Under the pieces are notes generated by a model. That model saw only the letters and a program-made list of their open reading frames with translations. It did no database searches and was not told the origin of the DNA. Shown here piece after piece: positions 1 to 12,262 of a stretch of DNA of 64,000 bases. The position numbers and the translations under genes are program-made. This stretch comes from Gymnopilus junonius (taxonomy: Eukaryota; Basidiomycota; Agaricomycetes; Agaricales; Galerinaceae): contig JADNYJ010000057.1 of assembly GCA_015501075.1 (NCBI GenBank), positions 1 through 64,000 on the forward strand, written 5' to 3'. The first letter of the stretch is position 1. Every line of letters begins with the position of its first letter.

Positions 1-1315
1 TTAGAGATTGTATCACCGAAAGGAAGATCCTGATCTGCCCTTTCCTTACCTTGTCGCGCCTGAAGATGGCCGCAACGGGTCGAAGTGTCAAAAGCATCTC
101 AAACCCAGGAAGCTTAGCAGATTTCCGGGTTTTCTCTGGTGATTTGCGAGCGTGCTTACTTGGAGACTGTCGGGGAATGTGTAGCGGACGAGGACGGACA
201 GGGGTTTCATCCCATCACTCCCCAAGAGACCTGGGCCTGAGAAGAATCACGATTCCAGGCAGTCATTCCAGTAGACCCTGCTAAGGGTGTCGAAGGGAAT
301 TCTTTGTTTACTTTCTTAGCCCGTATCGTGCCAGGAGGTTTCCGCATGGTAGACTCTAGTTCTTGTTGCTTCATAGTGGCAATGGTGAATAAAAAGTCGG
401 GGATTTAAAACGAATATTCGCCCACCTTGAAAAGGAACTGGGTTTTCAGTCGCTCCATTTCGTCCTTCATTTCTTTCTGCATCTGGGCCTGCTTCGTTTC
501 AGCCTTCTCTCTCTCAGCCTTTAATCGAGATAGCTGGGCTGCGTGATTTTGAGCTGTCTGTTTGATAGATAAAATCACCAGTTTGAAGAAAATTTGGAAC
601 CGGGTGACTGACCTTTTCGATATTCTTCCGTAATATGCTGACCTCCCCTTCTTTGGCTAGCTTCGCGTCAACGGCATCCTTCAATGCTGATTGGACCTTC
701 ATATTCTCGTCACGCATCTGGACATAAGCGTCCAGGTGATTCTGAGGCTTTGTTAGAAAAGAGCATGACACTAACCTCTTCCAGTCTCTTCTGTAACTCC
801 AGCATTTGAAGTCCAGTCGAAATCTGTGGGCTACTTTGCTTGGTGCCAGCAGGATGCTGCTGCACTCTTGCCTGAGGCATTGGAAGATGCCGATCCTCTT
901 TGTTATTAGAAGATGCCTTCAAAGGATACGAATCGCGAGATCCAGACGCATGTGTTTGAGGGACATTTTGAGACAGAGCATGATTTTCCACAGAGCGCCT
1001 AGGTTGCTTGTATCTGGAACCAAAGCCTGACACTGATGTTTTGGCGGGTTGGATCGGGTTGCCAATGTCATATGAGCCATCTACACGAAGCGAAATCTCG
1101 GGCAGGTCTTCATAACTGTCTGCAGGTTCCAAGTTTACGCCAATTCCAGGTTTCCACTGACCAGTGCTGGTCTTAAGTCGCTTATTTACGGGTCCTTCGG
1201 AGGTCGTGGGGACGGAACTCCGTAGGATATATTTCTTTTCTTGCAGATCAAGAGCAGCTAAGGTTTGGTTATCGAAAACGATGTCGTCGACGATGTAATC
1301 ATCAGAGTCGTCCAT
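1..1315 (-). CDS. ATRIP/Rad26-like DNA-damage checkpoint protein (partial, apparent frameshifts)
   Basis: Likely the partner of the ATR/Mec1/Rad3 kinase that brings it to RPA-coated single-stranded DNA in the nucleus. The start at 1315 gives an acidic N-terminus (MDDSDDYIVDDIVFDNQTLA) like the RPA-binding segment of ATRIP. A Ser/Pro-rich linker follows, then a coiled coil (EGEVSILRKNIEK at about 610-660, and a Lys/Glu/Gln-rich stretch at about 420-570) that resembles the ATRIP coiled coil. Short introns interrupt it near 775, 570-610 and 385-415. Below 385 the protein stays recognisable (KHARKSPEKTRKSAKLPGF) but only if the frame changes twice, near 210 and near 92, each by one base. The gene runs off the left edge, so the C-terminal helical repeats are not seen. 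The family call rests on N-terminal and coiled-coil similarity, not on a search. Confidence 0.6.
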
Positions 1316-1416
1316 GAATAATAATTAGTCGAGTTCGTTACTTATAACAGATGGCACTCAAAGAGGACTGTTTGATTACGTAAGAAGTGCATGTTCCGTT
1401 TCTGGTAGAGTGAGTA
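1316..1416. promoter_or_regulatory. Compact divergent promoter, ATRIP-like / UPF2
   Basis: Only about 100 bases separate the start codons of the minus-strand ATRIP-like gene and the plus-strand UPF2 gene, so both promoters must overlap here. No clear TATA box or named motif was seen. The assignment rests on geometry alone. Confidence 0.4.
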
Positions 1417-4400
1417 ATGCCGCCGCATCTCTCCCAAACTGACTCCCCTGGTTTTCAAGAATCGATGGAATTAAATGCAGCCAGTGTCCAGGTGGCTAGG
1501 CTGGATGATGAGAAGGCTCGCTATGCAAAGCGCGTCAAGTTGAGGCAGCTGAACACAGCGCCCATTGCGCAAGGTCGGATGCTCATGCTAAACGCCCAGA
1601 TATGTTGACCAAGATTTAACTGCAGAAACCGCAAAGCTTGACTCGTCTCTAAAGCGCCATACCGCCTTGATAAAACGTACTCGTCAGTCTATGGCTGCAG
1701 ATAATAAAGAGCAAATTATGAAGGACATTGAAACCCTTTCCCTGGAGAAATATGTAGATGAATTGGCCGGCGCTGTCATTGAGGGCTTGGCGCGCTGCAA
1801 AACGGAAAAAGATGTATGGGGTGCAGTGGAGGTCAGTGTCGGTGAATCCACGCTTTCAAATTGCTGATGCATCCCAAAGATTATATCGGCACTCCACCAA
1901 CGGTTTTCAAAGTCATTTACCCCGGCTTTGGTTTCGAATTTGTCTGCGGCTATTGGTGCACCCTCGCGTGGATCATTGGCTTCTTTAACTCCCGAACAAC
2001 GAGAGAAGGAAGATGCTCTGCGTGTGACCCGGCAGCGTCCTATAGTCAGGGTTTGCTCAGAATTAGCCTTAGTGGGCATCATCAAGGATGCCCCTGACCG
2101 CAGCGGGGCTGAATGGATCATGAAAGCCCTGAAGGAATTGGTGCGTAACCAGATTAATCAATTGTGCGATCTTTCTTTCAAGCTTCTTAACCAGTTGTCA
2201 AACGACCCTACCTTATCTTCATTACCTTTGCTTACGACGTTCCTCAAATCATATTCAAGACCATTTCTTGGGATAGTACCACCGGCACATGCAAAACAAA
2301 TAGACTCTTCCGCAGAACCTGGCAGCTTGTCTACAAATGTTCAGGACCACGAGGAGTTTGGCCATTTCCCACCTGTGTTGAACGAAGAAGAAGAACTTGT
2401 TGAGCAAGATATTCGTGATCGATTTAAACGCATGTGCGAAGGCTATTTTGACAATGTCTGCAAAAAACTCGTTATCGAACACAAGGTACGGTCTCCGTTA
2501 TTCTTTCAGGGAATAAACAGACATTCACATTTACATCATAGCGTCTTCAAGAGCAGGACAAGAGGAACCACGAAGCTTATATACGCTCAGGGGAAATTTT
2601 TGAAGATCGCCAGCAAGCATATGAAAAGATGACCAAGAGCTATGAAAAATTATTAGCCAGTTGTCAATCGTCAGTCCGGCTTTCTCCTCGATGCTGCGCT
2701 CTTTTCTGATAATAAATCTATAAGCTTATCTGAACTGCTTTATGTTCCCCTTCCGGTCTTGCCCACTGCATCACTCAAGTCCGATTCCATTCTAATAGGC
2801 ACTCACACAGGCCAGTTGAATGGAGAAGCTGAAGAAATTGTGGCGACTGGCGGAAAATGGGAAGACGAAGAAGAGAGACGCTTTTATGAAGACATACAAG
2901 ATTTAAAAGATTTTGTGCCCAGCAGTGTACTAGGAGTTGAAGGGGAGACAGAAGAGGAAGACAGCAAAGAAGTTGAACGAGAGCGGGCTGAAAGGGAAAA
3001 GGAAGAAGTCCGAAAACTTGAAGAAGAGCTGGAGAAGCTCAGTGAGCGTGGCAGTCAGGAAGGCAATGGTGATGCAAAGCACGATGAATATCTTGAAGAC
3101 GAGTGCGTTGTTCATACCTTCTTGGTGCTTCGCTCTAATTATAATTTTAGTGTCGAAACATCAACGCTTGGCACGCCAAGAGCGCATACACCTCCACTTT
3201 CACCTCAATTGGCCCCTCAAGGGCCTTCACAGCTTTTGACCGCTCTGCTTGTTCGACTCCCGGATGCCACCAACCGCGCCCTGATTGATCAGGCCGCTGT
3301 AGATTTCGCTTTCTTGAATTCCAAAGCTGCACGCAAAAGGCTCATTCGAGTAAGTTTGTATACCACGACACGCATCAAAAGTACTCATATCGCCCTAGTT
3401 CTTGTCACAAGTTCCAAAAAATAGGACTGACCTTCTTCCACACTATTCACGACTTATTGCGACATTGAATAAGTATATGCCTGATATTGGCTCAGGGGTC
3501 GTTGCTTTCGTGAGTAACAGAAATGTATTACTTTTATCCTGCAGCTCAATAATTAAAAGCTGGATGAAGAGTTCCGCTACCTCCAGCGAAAGAAAAACGT
3601 AGTTAAGGAACTAGCGGAAGTAAGGATGAAGGTGAGTTTCGGAGGAAATTTTTCTAGAGACAACATTCATTCTTCTTTCCAGAATATTGTTTACCTTTCG
3701 AATCTGACAAAATTCCGAGTGGTCCCACCTCATGTTATCCTTCATATGTTTAAAGTTTGTATAGATGACTTTTCAGGAACCAATGTGGAGAACATTGCCC
3801 TTCTTCTTGAAGGTTGTGGCAGATTTCTATTAAGGAACGAGGAGACATCGGAAAGATTCAGCACGATGGTAAGCCTTCTATAATTTCTAACAGCAATTAA
3901 ATTAATAAGTGTGCACAGCTCGAGCTTATGCGTCGCAAGCAAAGCATGCAGCACTTCGACCAACGCCAACTACTGCTTCTGGAAAATGCATATTACCAGG
4001 TGTGGCCCACAGTCACTGTGTGTGGGGATTGTGCTAATTTGGAGGATAGTGCAACCCCCCTGAGAGAGCACCGAGACAAGAAAAGATCCGGACCACCATG
4101 GACTTGTTCATCCGTCATTTGATCTACGACGTCCTTACAAAGAAGACTATTGACAAAGTTTTGAAACTTCTGCGCAAATTGGACTGGGAAAATGAAGATG
4201 TGAAACGCTACCTGTATAAGGTTTTCACAAAGCCATGGAAAATTAAATACGGCAATATTGGTCTTTTGGCCATGTTGACCTATGATCTTCAAAGGTATCG
4301 ACCAGCCTTTGCAATCTCTGTCGTTGATCAGGTCTTGGAAGATGCGCGAAGAGGCTTGGAGCAAAATGTTTACAGCACCAATCAAAGGAGATTAGCGACG

Positions 4401-5772
4401 ATGAAATACCTGGGAGAGCTTTATATTTACCGGTTGCTTAGCTCAGGCATTGTGTTTGACACCCTGTGGTCCATTGTGACGTTCGGGCATCGTGAGACTC
4501 GTGGATTCCTTTACTACTTTGAGTCTTACTGATTTTATTTCTAGCCGACGGGCGGCCATTACCAAATCAGGCGGTCCCTCTAGACATGCCTGATGATTTT
4601 TTCAGGATTCGGCTTGTCTGTGTTTTGTTAGACACTTGTGGGATGTGTTTCGACCGCGGAACACAGAAAAAGAAATTAGACAATTTTTTGACATTTTTCC
4701 AGGTAAGGTTCACGACTTCAAACCAAGATTTTAAGATTACATTTCAGCGTAGTATTACGTTCTCTGCAAAGAACCTCTTCCCATGGATGTGGATTTCATG
4801 CTATCGGATTCCCTTGAGGTAAATTAAAGTTTTACTGCTGATGGTAGCTAACGAAACACAGGCTGTGAGGCCCAAGTTGGAAATTGCGAAGACGGTCGAA
4901 CAAGCTGCATTAGCGGTAGACGAAATGTTTAATTCAGCGTATCAAACAACTGCAGGTACCATTGGCTCTATACACTACACGCTTTTCCTGTGGCTTACGT
5001 CTATCCGACAGCCGAAGATAGTGGCGAAGACAGCGACGAAGAAGAAAGAAGGGAAGACAATGATCTAGATGAAGAGGAAGCGGAAGATCTTGGTGAAGGC
5101 GAATCTCCAGTAAATTTCTATCATTTCTTTTACCTCCTTCGAAGAATCATGACGTAAACCAGATTGGAGAACGTGCCCCGTCTCCTGAGCAAGAAGTGGT
5201 ACTCTCCGCAAGCAACAGTCTCCAGGAACATCTTGGCCCTTCTGAAGAAGCAGAGGCCGAATTTGCCAAAGAACTTGCGAAACTTGTCACAGATACATCG
5301 GCTGAATCTCGAAAGGTTGACAAGAAGACGGCACTTGCGCTCTGGGATTCTGCCGTGCTTCCGCCTAATATTCGAAAAAAGCGCGTCGACGAAAAGGATG
5401 ATGAGCCTGAAGACATTGAGGTCAACGGCATGGGAACTATGGCATTCACTGTTATCACCAAAAAGGGAAATAAGCAACAGGTATACTCTCAGTCCTTTTC
5501 ACTTACATTAGTTTAACGTGACTTGCAGACGCGTCAGATAGCTGTTCCCGCAGAATCTGCATTGGCGATCCAGACACGTTCTGCTCAATTGCAGGACAAG
5601 GTCGAGCAGCAGCACCTGAAACGTCTTGTTCTGAATTACGAACAAAGAGAAGAGGCGGAAGAACTGAAAGGTATATATCAGCAGTAACCCTTGCTTGATT
5701 AAAACTAAAAGTCTCGTAGCTCTTGAAGCTCGAAATCGTGCGGGCGCCATCAAAATCAGATACATTGGATGA
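1417..5772 (+). CDS. UPF2: Nonsense-mediated mRNA decay factor UPF2
   Basis: Scaffold of the cytoplasmic NMD surveillance complex, bridging UPF3 and the helicase UPF1. The spliced product shows MIF4G domains in order: MIF4G-1 with SLEKYVDELAGAVIEGLARC and, after an intron, SALHQRFSKSFTPAL; MIF4G-2 around 3200-4000 (LSNLTKFRVVPPHVILHMFK, LLLEGCGRFLLRNEE); MIF4G-3 around 4100-4850 (TIDKVLKLLRKLDWEN, YLGELYIYRLLSS, LLDTCGMCFDRGTQKKKL). An acidic stretch at about 5000-5100 precedes the UPF1-binding C-terminus, which ends EARNRAGAIKIRYIG. About 15 introns of 45-60 nt are needed, for example 1573-1621 and 1833-1879. The start at 1417 is the first in-frame ATG; 1465 is an alternative. Length (roughly 1,150 residues) fits fungal and animal UPF2. 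Confidence 0.93.
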
Positions 5773-6186
5773 AATGGGGTAGGGAGAGGTCTCAACGACT
5801 GCAGTTATCTCTATCAATTGCCTGCCAGGATGATTTGGACCCTGCTGCAGCATTCTCGGGTCGGCCTTGACTCCATGGATCCATTGCATTGCCAATGCCT
5901 GGGATTGGCTCTGCCGCTGAGCTCGGGCCATTTACGGCCTGCCGTACCACGGAAACATGCGCCTGATGATATGGAACGGAGAAAGGACTGTTCAAATTCG
6001 AAAACGACTTAAACAAGTAGTGTAGTACTTAGATTTGGGGCCGATTCAGCATCTAGCCTAGTTAGGCCATCATACGCCATTGATGCAGTTGATGCGATGC
6101 ATAACACAACCTGTAATTAAATAATTGAATGTCATGCGCTCGGACCTGGAACCTAACATTACACTCACGTTGGCTTGCAACAATAA

Positions 6187-7761
6187 ATGTACCAACAACA
6201 AAATGACAACTCTTTCCCAGAACTACCACCTTTTGACCCAGAAGAGCCCGCTAGGACCACCCACACCCTCTCCTCTAGTCGCCGAAGGCTCAACCAGTAC
6301 ATTCGAGGCGAAAAGATAGGAAAAGGAAAGCACGGCGAGGTGTATGCCTGTCGAACGGAGGATGCGAATGCATACACCATGGCAAGTCAGATCTTCTTCT
6401 ACCATGTCAATTCACAAGTCATGACAGCTTCAACAGGCCGTGAAAGCAGTCCTGAAGTTCCAAGCCCATGACAAGATGAAGCTCCTAAGACGAAATTATC
6501 AACAGCAAAGCCAGAATGGACGTCTTCCTTTGAATAGCACGGTGAATAGTATTCGGAAAGAAATCGCGATAATGAAAAAATGCCGCCACGGAAATGTAGT
6601 CCGTTTGATCGAGGTCATCGACGATCCCCAAGATGAAAAGATATACATGAGTGGGTCGAACTGATTCTTGGGGGGTCCCCTTTGCTGAATATACTTTCTA
6701 CCAAGTAATGGAATTACTTCCAGGGGGTGAAGTTCAATGGAAAAATGCTGCAAATCAACCTATTCTAATGCTTCGGCAAGTGCGTCGCATTCTGAGAGAC
6801 ACGATATTGGGTTTGGAATATCGTATGGTGCCTTTATCTTTATTGGCAGAGACCGAAGCTGATATATATTCAGTTCATCAGGAAGGTATCATTCATCGCG
6901 ACATAAAGCCTGCCAATATCCTTTACACAAGAGACCGTCGCTCTGTCAAGATTATAGATTTCGGCGTTGCTCATTACACCCCGCCATCTCCGAAGTCCAA
7001 GCAAGCCAAGGGCAAGCAAGTTGAACAACAAAACCTTAGAAGTGATCCCTACAGTATCGACCCTTCCCTCTTTCCCAAGTCCGATTTACGAAAGAGAGTG
7101 GGAACCCCCTCTTTTCTTGCACCGGAAGTCGTCTGGGTGTCTCCCGATGGCCCAGACGTTTCGCCCTCGCCGTCCGTTGACTATCTCTCTCCAAGTCTGA
7201 CCAACGTTAGTCCCGATCAGACCTCTACTACCTTCAGTACCCCGGCACCGAGACAAAGACCTCCGATTACCAAAGCAATCGATGTTTGGTCGTTGGGAGT
7301 GACATTCTACTGTCTACTTTTCGGTCATACCCCCTTTAGTGCCCCTACAGAAAATGGTCAGTCAAGCGAGTTCGTTCTGTACAATAAAGTCTTGTCGACG
7401 GACTGGAATGCGGACGACTTTATGGGCACTGAGCGAGTGCCTACAGGTGGACGACACCCTCCTGTCTCAGACGCGGAAGGCTATGCCGTGATTCAGCTTT
7501 TGGACCATATGCTACAGAAGAATCCAAAGCATCGGATTGACTTGCCTGAGCTGAAGGTACGCGAAAATTCTGATTTAAAAAATGCCTTGAAATTGAGAAT
7601 TGCATTTCTAGGCTCATCCCTGGGTGCTGAGAGACATCGACAATCCCAGAGAATGGCTACAGCTTACCTCACCTTCTGACGATAATCAGACCAAGAGTAA
7701 TCCGAACTGGGTTAAAAACGCCAGTAAGAAAATCTTAAAACTCATCCCGGGAACCCGCTGA
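6187..7761 (+). CDS. CaMKK/Ssp1-like serine/threonine kinase
   Basis: Protein kinase of the CaMKK/ELM type, the group that includes fission yeast Ssp1 and budding yeast Sak1/Tos3/Elm1, which phosphorylate the activation loop of AMPK/Snf1. Visible motifs are the glycine loop IGKGKHGEVYA, the ATP-binding lysine in AVKAV (just after the first intron), hinge MELLPGGEVQW, catalytic loop HRDIKPANIL, DFG in IIDFGVAHY, an expanded low-complexity activation-loop insert of about 45 residues, then GTPSFLAPEV and DVWSLGVTFY. The first intron (6382-6436) is of GC-AG type; others lie at about 6651-6707, 6830-6871 and 7557-7612. The product ends soon after the kinase domain (KKILKLIPGTR), so a long C-terminal regulatory tail is absent. 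The substrate is inferred from the family. Confidence 0.85.
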
Positions 7762-8461
7762 GGCGCTAGATAATGTCAATCTCCTGCAATCATTTGACCC
7801 GGGAGGCATTATAGATATTCACGCCATTAATCCATCTCATGGGTGAAAAGGGTCACTGATAAATCAGTGCGACATGGACTCAGAACATTTGTACGAAAGG
7901 AGTGGATTTCTGTTTGATAGGTCACAGGATGACCTATTGCTGCCGCCTACTCCCTGGCTTTAAGCCTCCAAGCTTCAAGCTTAAGTCTTCTTTGTCACAT
8001 GAGTATTCCCTGAACACAAGGGTGAAGACTTGGAACAAGGCGAGACAGCAGACCATTTAAACTGAAGATGCTCGATTTGAACCTTTAACCAAATCGCGTC
8101 TCCCAGTTCCAGATCCCTATGCCAGACAATTACTACTTATTACATGGAAGGTGATATTAATCTACTTTAACATAATACTGTTAGAGGTCCTTCGGTTACA
8201 CAGCCAGTAATGCAATGCTCAGGTTGGTTGACCTGAAATTTGACCCATATTCAGTCGACGATTTCAGATTGAGTACCAATAGTCAGAGTCGTGTCTGCCT
8301 AACGCGCGTCGCCGTGACCGCACGCAATCAGTCTTGTGACCAATGGCATTGCGAACACGATGTTCGTCCTCGTCGTTGCTGGCATAATTTCTGCTCCTTA
8401 ACAACTCTGTCTCAAGACTCCCACCTTCTTGTTTACTTGTTTTAGGATATTTATATTCAAA
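7762..8461. other. Intergenic stretch, no gene seen
   Basis: This holds the 3' end of the kinase transcript and the promoter of the SND1 gene. No ORF with family resemblance, tRNA-like fold or terminal repeat was seen. A short imperfect repeat (caagcttcaagctt) near 7970 is the only local structure noticed. Confidence 0.4.
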
Positions 8462-11400
8462 ATGTCTATGAAAGCTGTAAGTCGCCCTATAATATTGCGA
8501 CTTTCCGAGTAAAATACTCACTGTCCTAGATCGTAAAATGTAAACTTCTGCATAATTGCCAAAATTTTAGAATCCTCACAGCAAAATTCCTCAGCCGTGA
8601 TGTCTGGTGACACACTCATTCTACGCAATCGTTCTGTCCCCCAAGGACAGCCTCCGAAAGAGAGGCAAGTGTGTTTAACTGATGACTGCCCAAGCAATTT
8701 TGTTGACTTTCTGTGCCAGGGTACTGCATCTCGCTGATTTGACCGCCCCTCGTCTCGGGACGTCATCCAGAGAAGATGAAGTATGTTACTGATGGCGCTC
8801 TATGAAGAATACTTCCTTACGTTGTATCGTGTGACAGCCTTGGGCCTTCGAGTCCCGCGAGTTTCTCCGTCAATTGGCAGTTGGAAAAGAGATAACTTTC
8901 GCATCCATTCACTCTCTGCCAACGAATGACGATGTACCCCGTGATCTTGGCAATGCGGATATCGGTGGTGTGGACCTTTCATCTGAATTGCTCAAAAACG
9001 GTTGGGCGAAGCTCAAAGAAATGAAAAGAGACCCCACGGAAGCAGACAACAAGAAAAAAGAGCTCGAAAACGAAGCCAAAGCTTCAGGCAAAGGAATTTG
9101 GAACCCACATGGGCCCAAGGTAATTAGTCCTAATTTATTTTTTTTGCTTTTGGATTTTCGACAACTGTTTTAGGCACGCTCTGTCAATTACACCATGCCT
9201 ACAGACTCGCAGTCATTCGTGACAGAATGGAAAGGCAAAACTCTGGATGGCATGTTTCTCATCGTAAATATAGTTTCAACGTTTAACGTCTATGATTTTG
9301 TTTCTAGCCCTTGTCGAACAAGTCAGGGATGGCACAACCTTACGCGTGCGTTTGATAGTGCCCGACGGTGAACACCAAATGGTGAACATTGCTTTGGCTG
9401 GTGTGAAAAGCCCTCGAGCGTCATCTAGACAAGGTGAATCATCCGAACCATTCGGTGAAGAGGTAGGATCGTCGAAAATTTCCGATGTGTTTTGCCTTCA
9501 ACCTTTTCCAGGCAAAATTCTTCACTGAATCCCGACTTCTTCAACGACCAGTGAAAGTCCAAATATTATCACTTCCGCATTCTACTGCGACACCCTTCCA
9601 AAGTTCTGCGAACGCAGCAGCTCCCCCGCCTGCCAGCATATTCATTGGGACGGGTCAGTCGCATTTTTCGGTCTGGCCGAGTGCTGAATTTTGAATGGAC
9701 TTTTGCATCAAGTGATCCACCCTGCAGGCAATGTCGCAGAGCACTTAGTTGCCGCTGGCCTGGCTCGAATTGTTGACTGGCATGCTGGTATGCTGTCAAG
9801 TAGTGGCGGTATGGAGCGTCTTCGAGCCGCGGAAAAGGTCGCAAAAGAAAGGCGTCTACATTTGCATGCAAATTCTCCTGTCTCAGCTTCTGCTGGGAAG
9901 GCCAATGGTGGCGCCAACCCAAGCGGACAGCCTCGAACCTTTGATGCGACAGTGGTGCGTGTCTGGAGCGGGGATCAAGTCTCAGTCATCGGAAAAGATT
10001 CACACAATGAACGTCGCCTTCAACTGAGCTCTACGAGAAGTCCAAAGTAGGGACACCCTGCCTTGCTCGATTGCACATGCTGACTTTGTGGTTGAAGACT
10101 CTCGGATCCCCGCCAAGTCTTCTATGCTCAGGAGGCTCGGGAATTCTTGAGGAAAAAACTGATCGGAAAACATGTGAAAGTTCATGTTGACTTTGTTCGT
10201 CCCCGCGAAGGAGAGTTTGAGGAGCGCGAATGTGCAACTATACGTTACGGAGGCCACGGAGCGTAAGTACTTTTATCACTGAAAGAACTCATGCGATTGA
10301 CCACCTTTCACCAGTAACATCGCCGAACAATTGATTGAAAAAGGTCTGGCAAGCATTGTGAGGCATAAACGCGACGATGAGGACCGGTCGCCAGACTACG
10401 ACAAATTAATGGCTGCAGAGCAAGCGTTCGTTTCGTTTCTCTGTCAATCCTGTTTTGCAGCCTCCTTACCTAGTCACTCTTCGTAATGTAGAGCTGTTAC
10501 TGATCAACGAGGGATTCATTCTGGGAAAGAAATTCCACCCCCAAAGCAGCCTCTCAATATTTCGGAGGTTTGTCCGACTTTTCTGCCTACTTGCGTATGC
10601 TCATTATCGCTGCAGACTAGCAGTCGTGCGGCTCAGTTCTTAAATGGCTTCAAGCGACTGGGTAAGATCCCAGCTGTGGTCGATTACGTGGCTGCCGGAT
10701 CCCGTTTCAAGTTTGTCGTAACTGAAAACGACTGATACTCAGCTAATGATTCATTGTTACAGGATATTCTTACCCAAAGACAACCAAACACTCACATTGG
10801 TACTTGCAGGTTCGTTTTGTACCGCCTTCCAATTCGGAAGATTATATACCTAATGCAAGCATTCTAGGCATCCGTGCCCCAAGGACGGCTCGGAATCCTT
10901 CGGAAAAGAGCGAGCCGTATGGAACTGAAGCCTATGAGTTCGCTTCACATCGATACATGCAGAGAGATATCGAATTCGAGGTCGATAATATCGACAAGTC
11001 TGGAGGCTTTGTCGGATCGCTATATGTGAACAAGACCGAGAACGTTGCACTCACTTTGGTTAAGGAGGGTCTGGCCACTATACATTCATTTTCTGCAGAA
11101 GGCCTTTCGTGGGCCCGCCAGCTATATGAGGCCGAGGTACGAGACGGTAACATGCCTTTGGTACCCTGACATTCCACTTACTTCCGTCTTCAGGAAGAGG
11201 CGAAAAGGGAGAAGCGCAACGTGTGTTTTGAGCAAGCATTTCTAGACGCTGGAGCTAAACTATCTAATAGATTTGGAGCGAATATGATGAAGAAGCAGTC
11301 AAAATATCAGAAGCTGCTGCAGAAGAGGAGAGCGAGACGGGTGCTTTGCAAACAAAGTACCTTGATGTCATCGTCAGCGACATTCGAACAAAGAACGGTT

Positions 11401-12178
11401 TCCAGTTTTCGGTTCAAGTTCTCAATACGGAAGGTGCATAACACCCCAAATATCTCAGACAGAAGGTGTGCTAACAGTACCGTACATACACACAGGTATA
11501 GCGGCCTTGGAGAAACTCATGCGGGAATTTTCTATACATCATCGGGGTTCTATTTCATCTCCACCTGGTTTCATTCCCAAAGGAGGAGATCTAGTCTCAG
11601 CGAAATTCTCGGATGGTGCTTGGTATCGAGCTAAAATCCGCAGAGCCTCCCCCATCAAGAAGGAAGCCGAAGTGACCTTCATTGACTATGGAAACCAGGA
11701 TACAGTTTCCTTTTCAAATATTCGTCCACTTGATGCACAATTCAGATCACTGCCTGGCCAAGCTCAGGACGCACGCTTAAGGTTCGTTCTTTGTCATTAT
11801 TTATGCCTCAAATTGACCAACAGTGTATATAGTTTCGTCAAGCTTCCAGATACTGCGAGTGAATACTATCTTGAGGCCGTCGACCGCTTCCGTTCAGTGT
11901 GCGAAGGGCGTAAACTTGTGGCAAATATTGACCACAAAGAAGGAAATCAGCTTCATCTTCGCCTCATCGACCCATCGAACCCTGCTGTAGCCGAAGATCC
12001 ACTGGCCTGCGTTAACGCAGATCTTGTTAGTGAAGGTTTAGCTGCAATTGACCGAAAGGGGTGCAAATACATCTCGTCATATCCTCAAGTCTTGAAAAAA
12101 TTGAAAATTTCCGTTGCAGAAGCTAAACGTGATCGCGCTGGAATGTTCGAATTCGGGGATGTTGAAGAGGACGAGTAG
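8462..12178 (+). CDS. SND1: Staphylococcal nuclease/Tudor protein SND1 (Tudor-SN)
   Basis: Multifunctional RNA-binding protein of the RISC, spliceosome and stress-granule network. Four staphylococcal-nuclease-like (OB-fold) domains follow one another: SN1 begins [21 protein letters not shown]2 near 9300-10050 ([20 protein letters not shown], then [20 protein letters not shown]); SN3 at about 9940-10740; SN4 at about 10780-11250 ([17 protein letters not shown]). A Tudor domain follows at about 11570-11780 with [16 protein letters not shown] and the aromatic-cage sequence [21 protein letters not shown] partial fifth SN domain ends at VEEDE. This is the standard SND1 order. The start at 8462 encodes a five-residue first exon before intron 1, and intron 3 (8665-8719) is of GC-AG type. 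About a dozen short introns are required. Confidence 0.93.
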
Positions 12179-12262
12179 ATAAATGTCAAGGCATTGCTAA
12201 CGTATGTAATGCAAGGGATATATTTAGGGAATCTACGTGTCTGTGGTAACCTATAAATGGCT

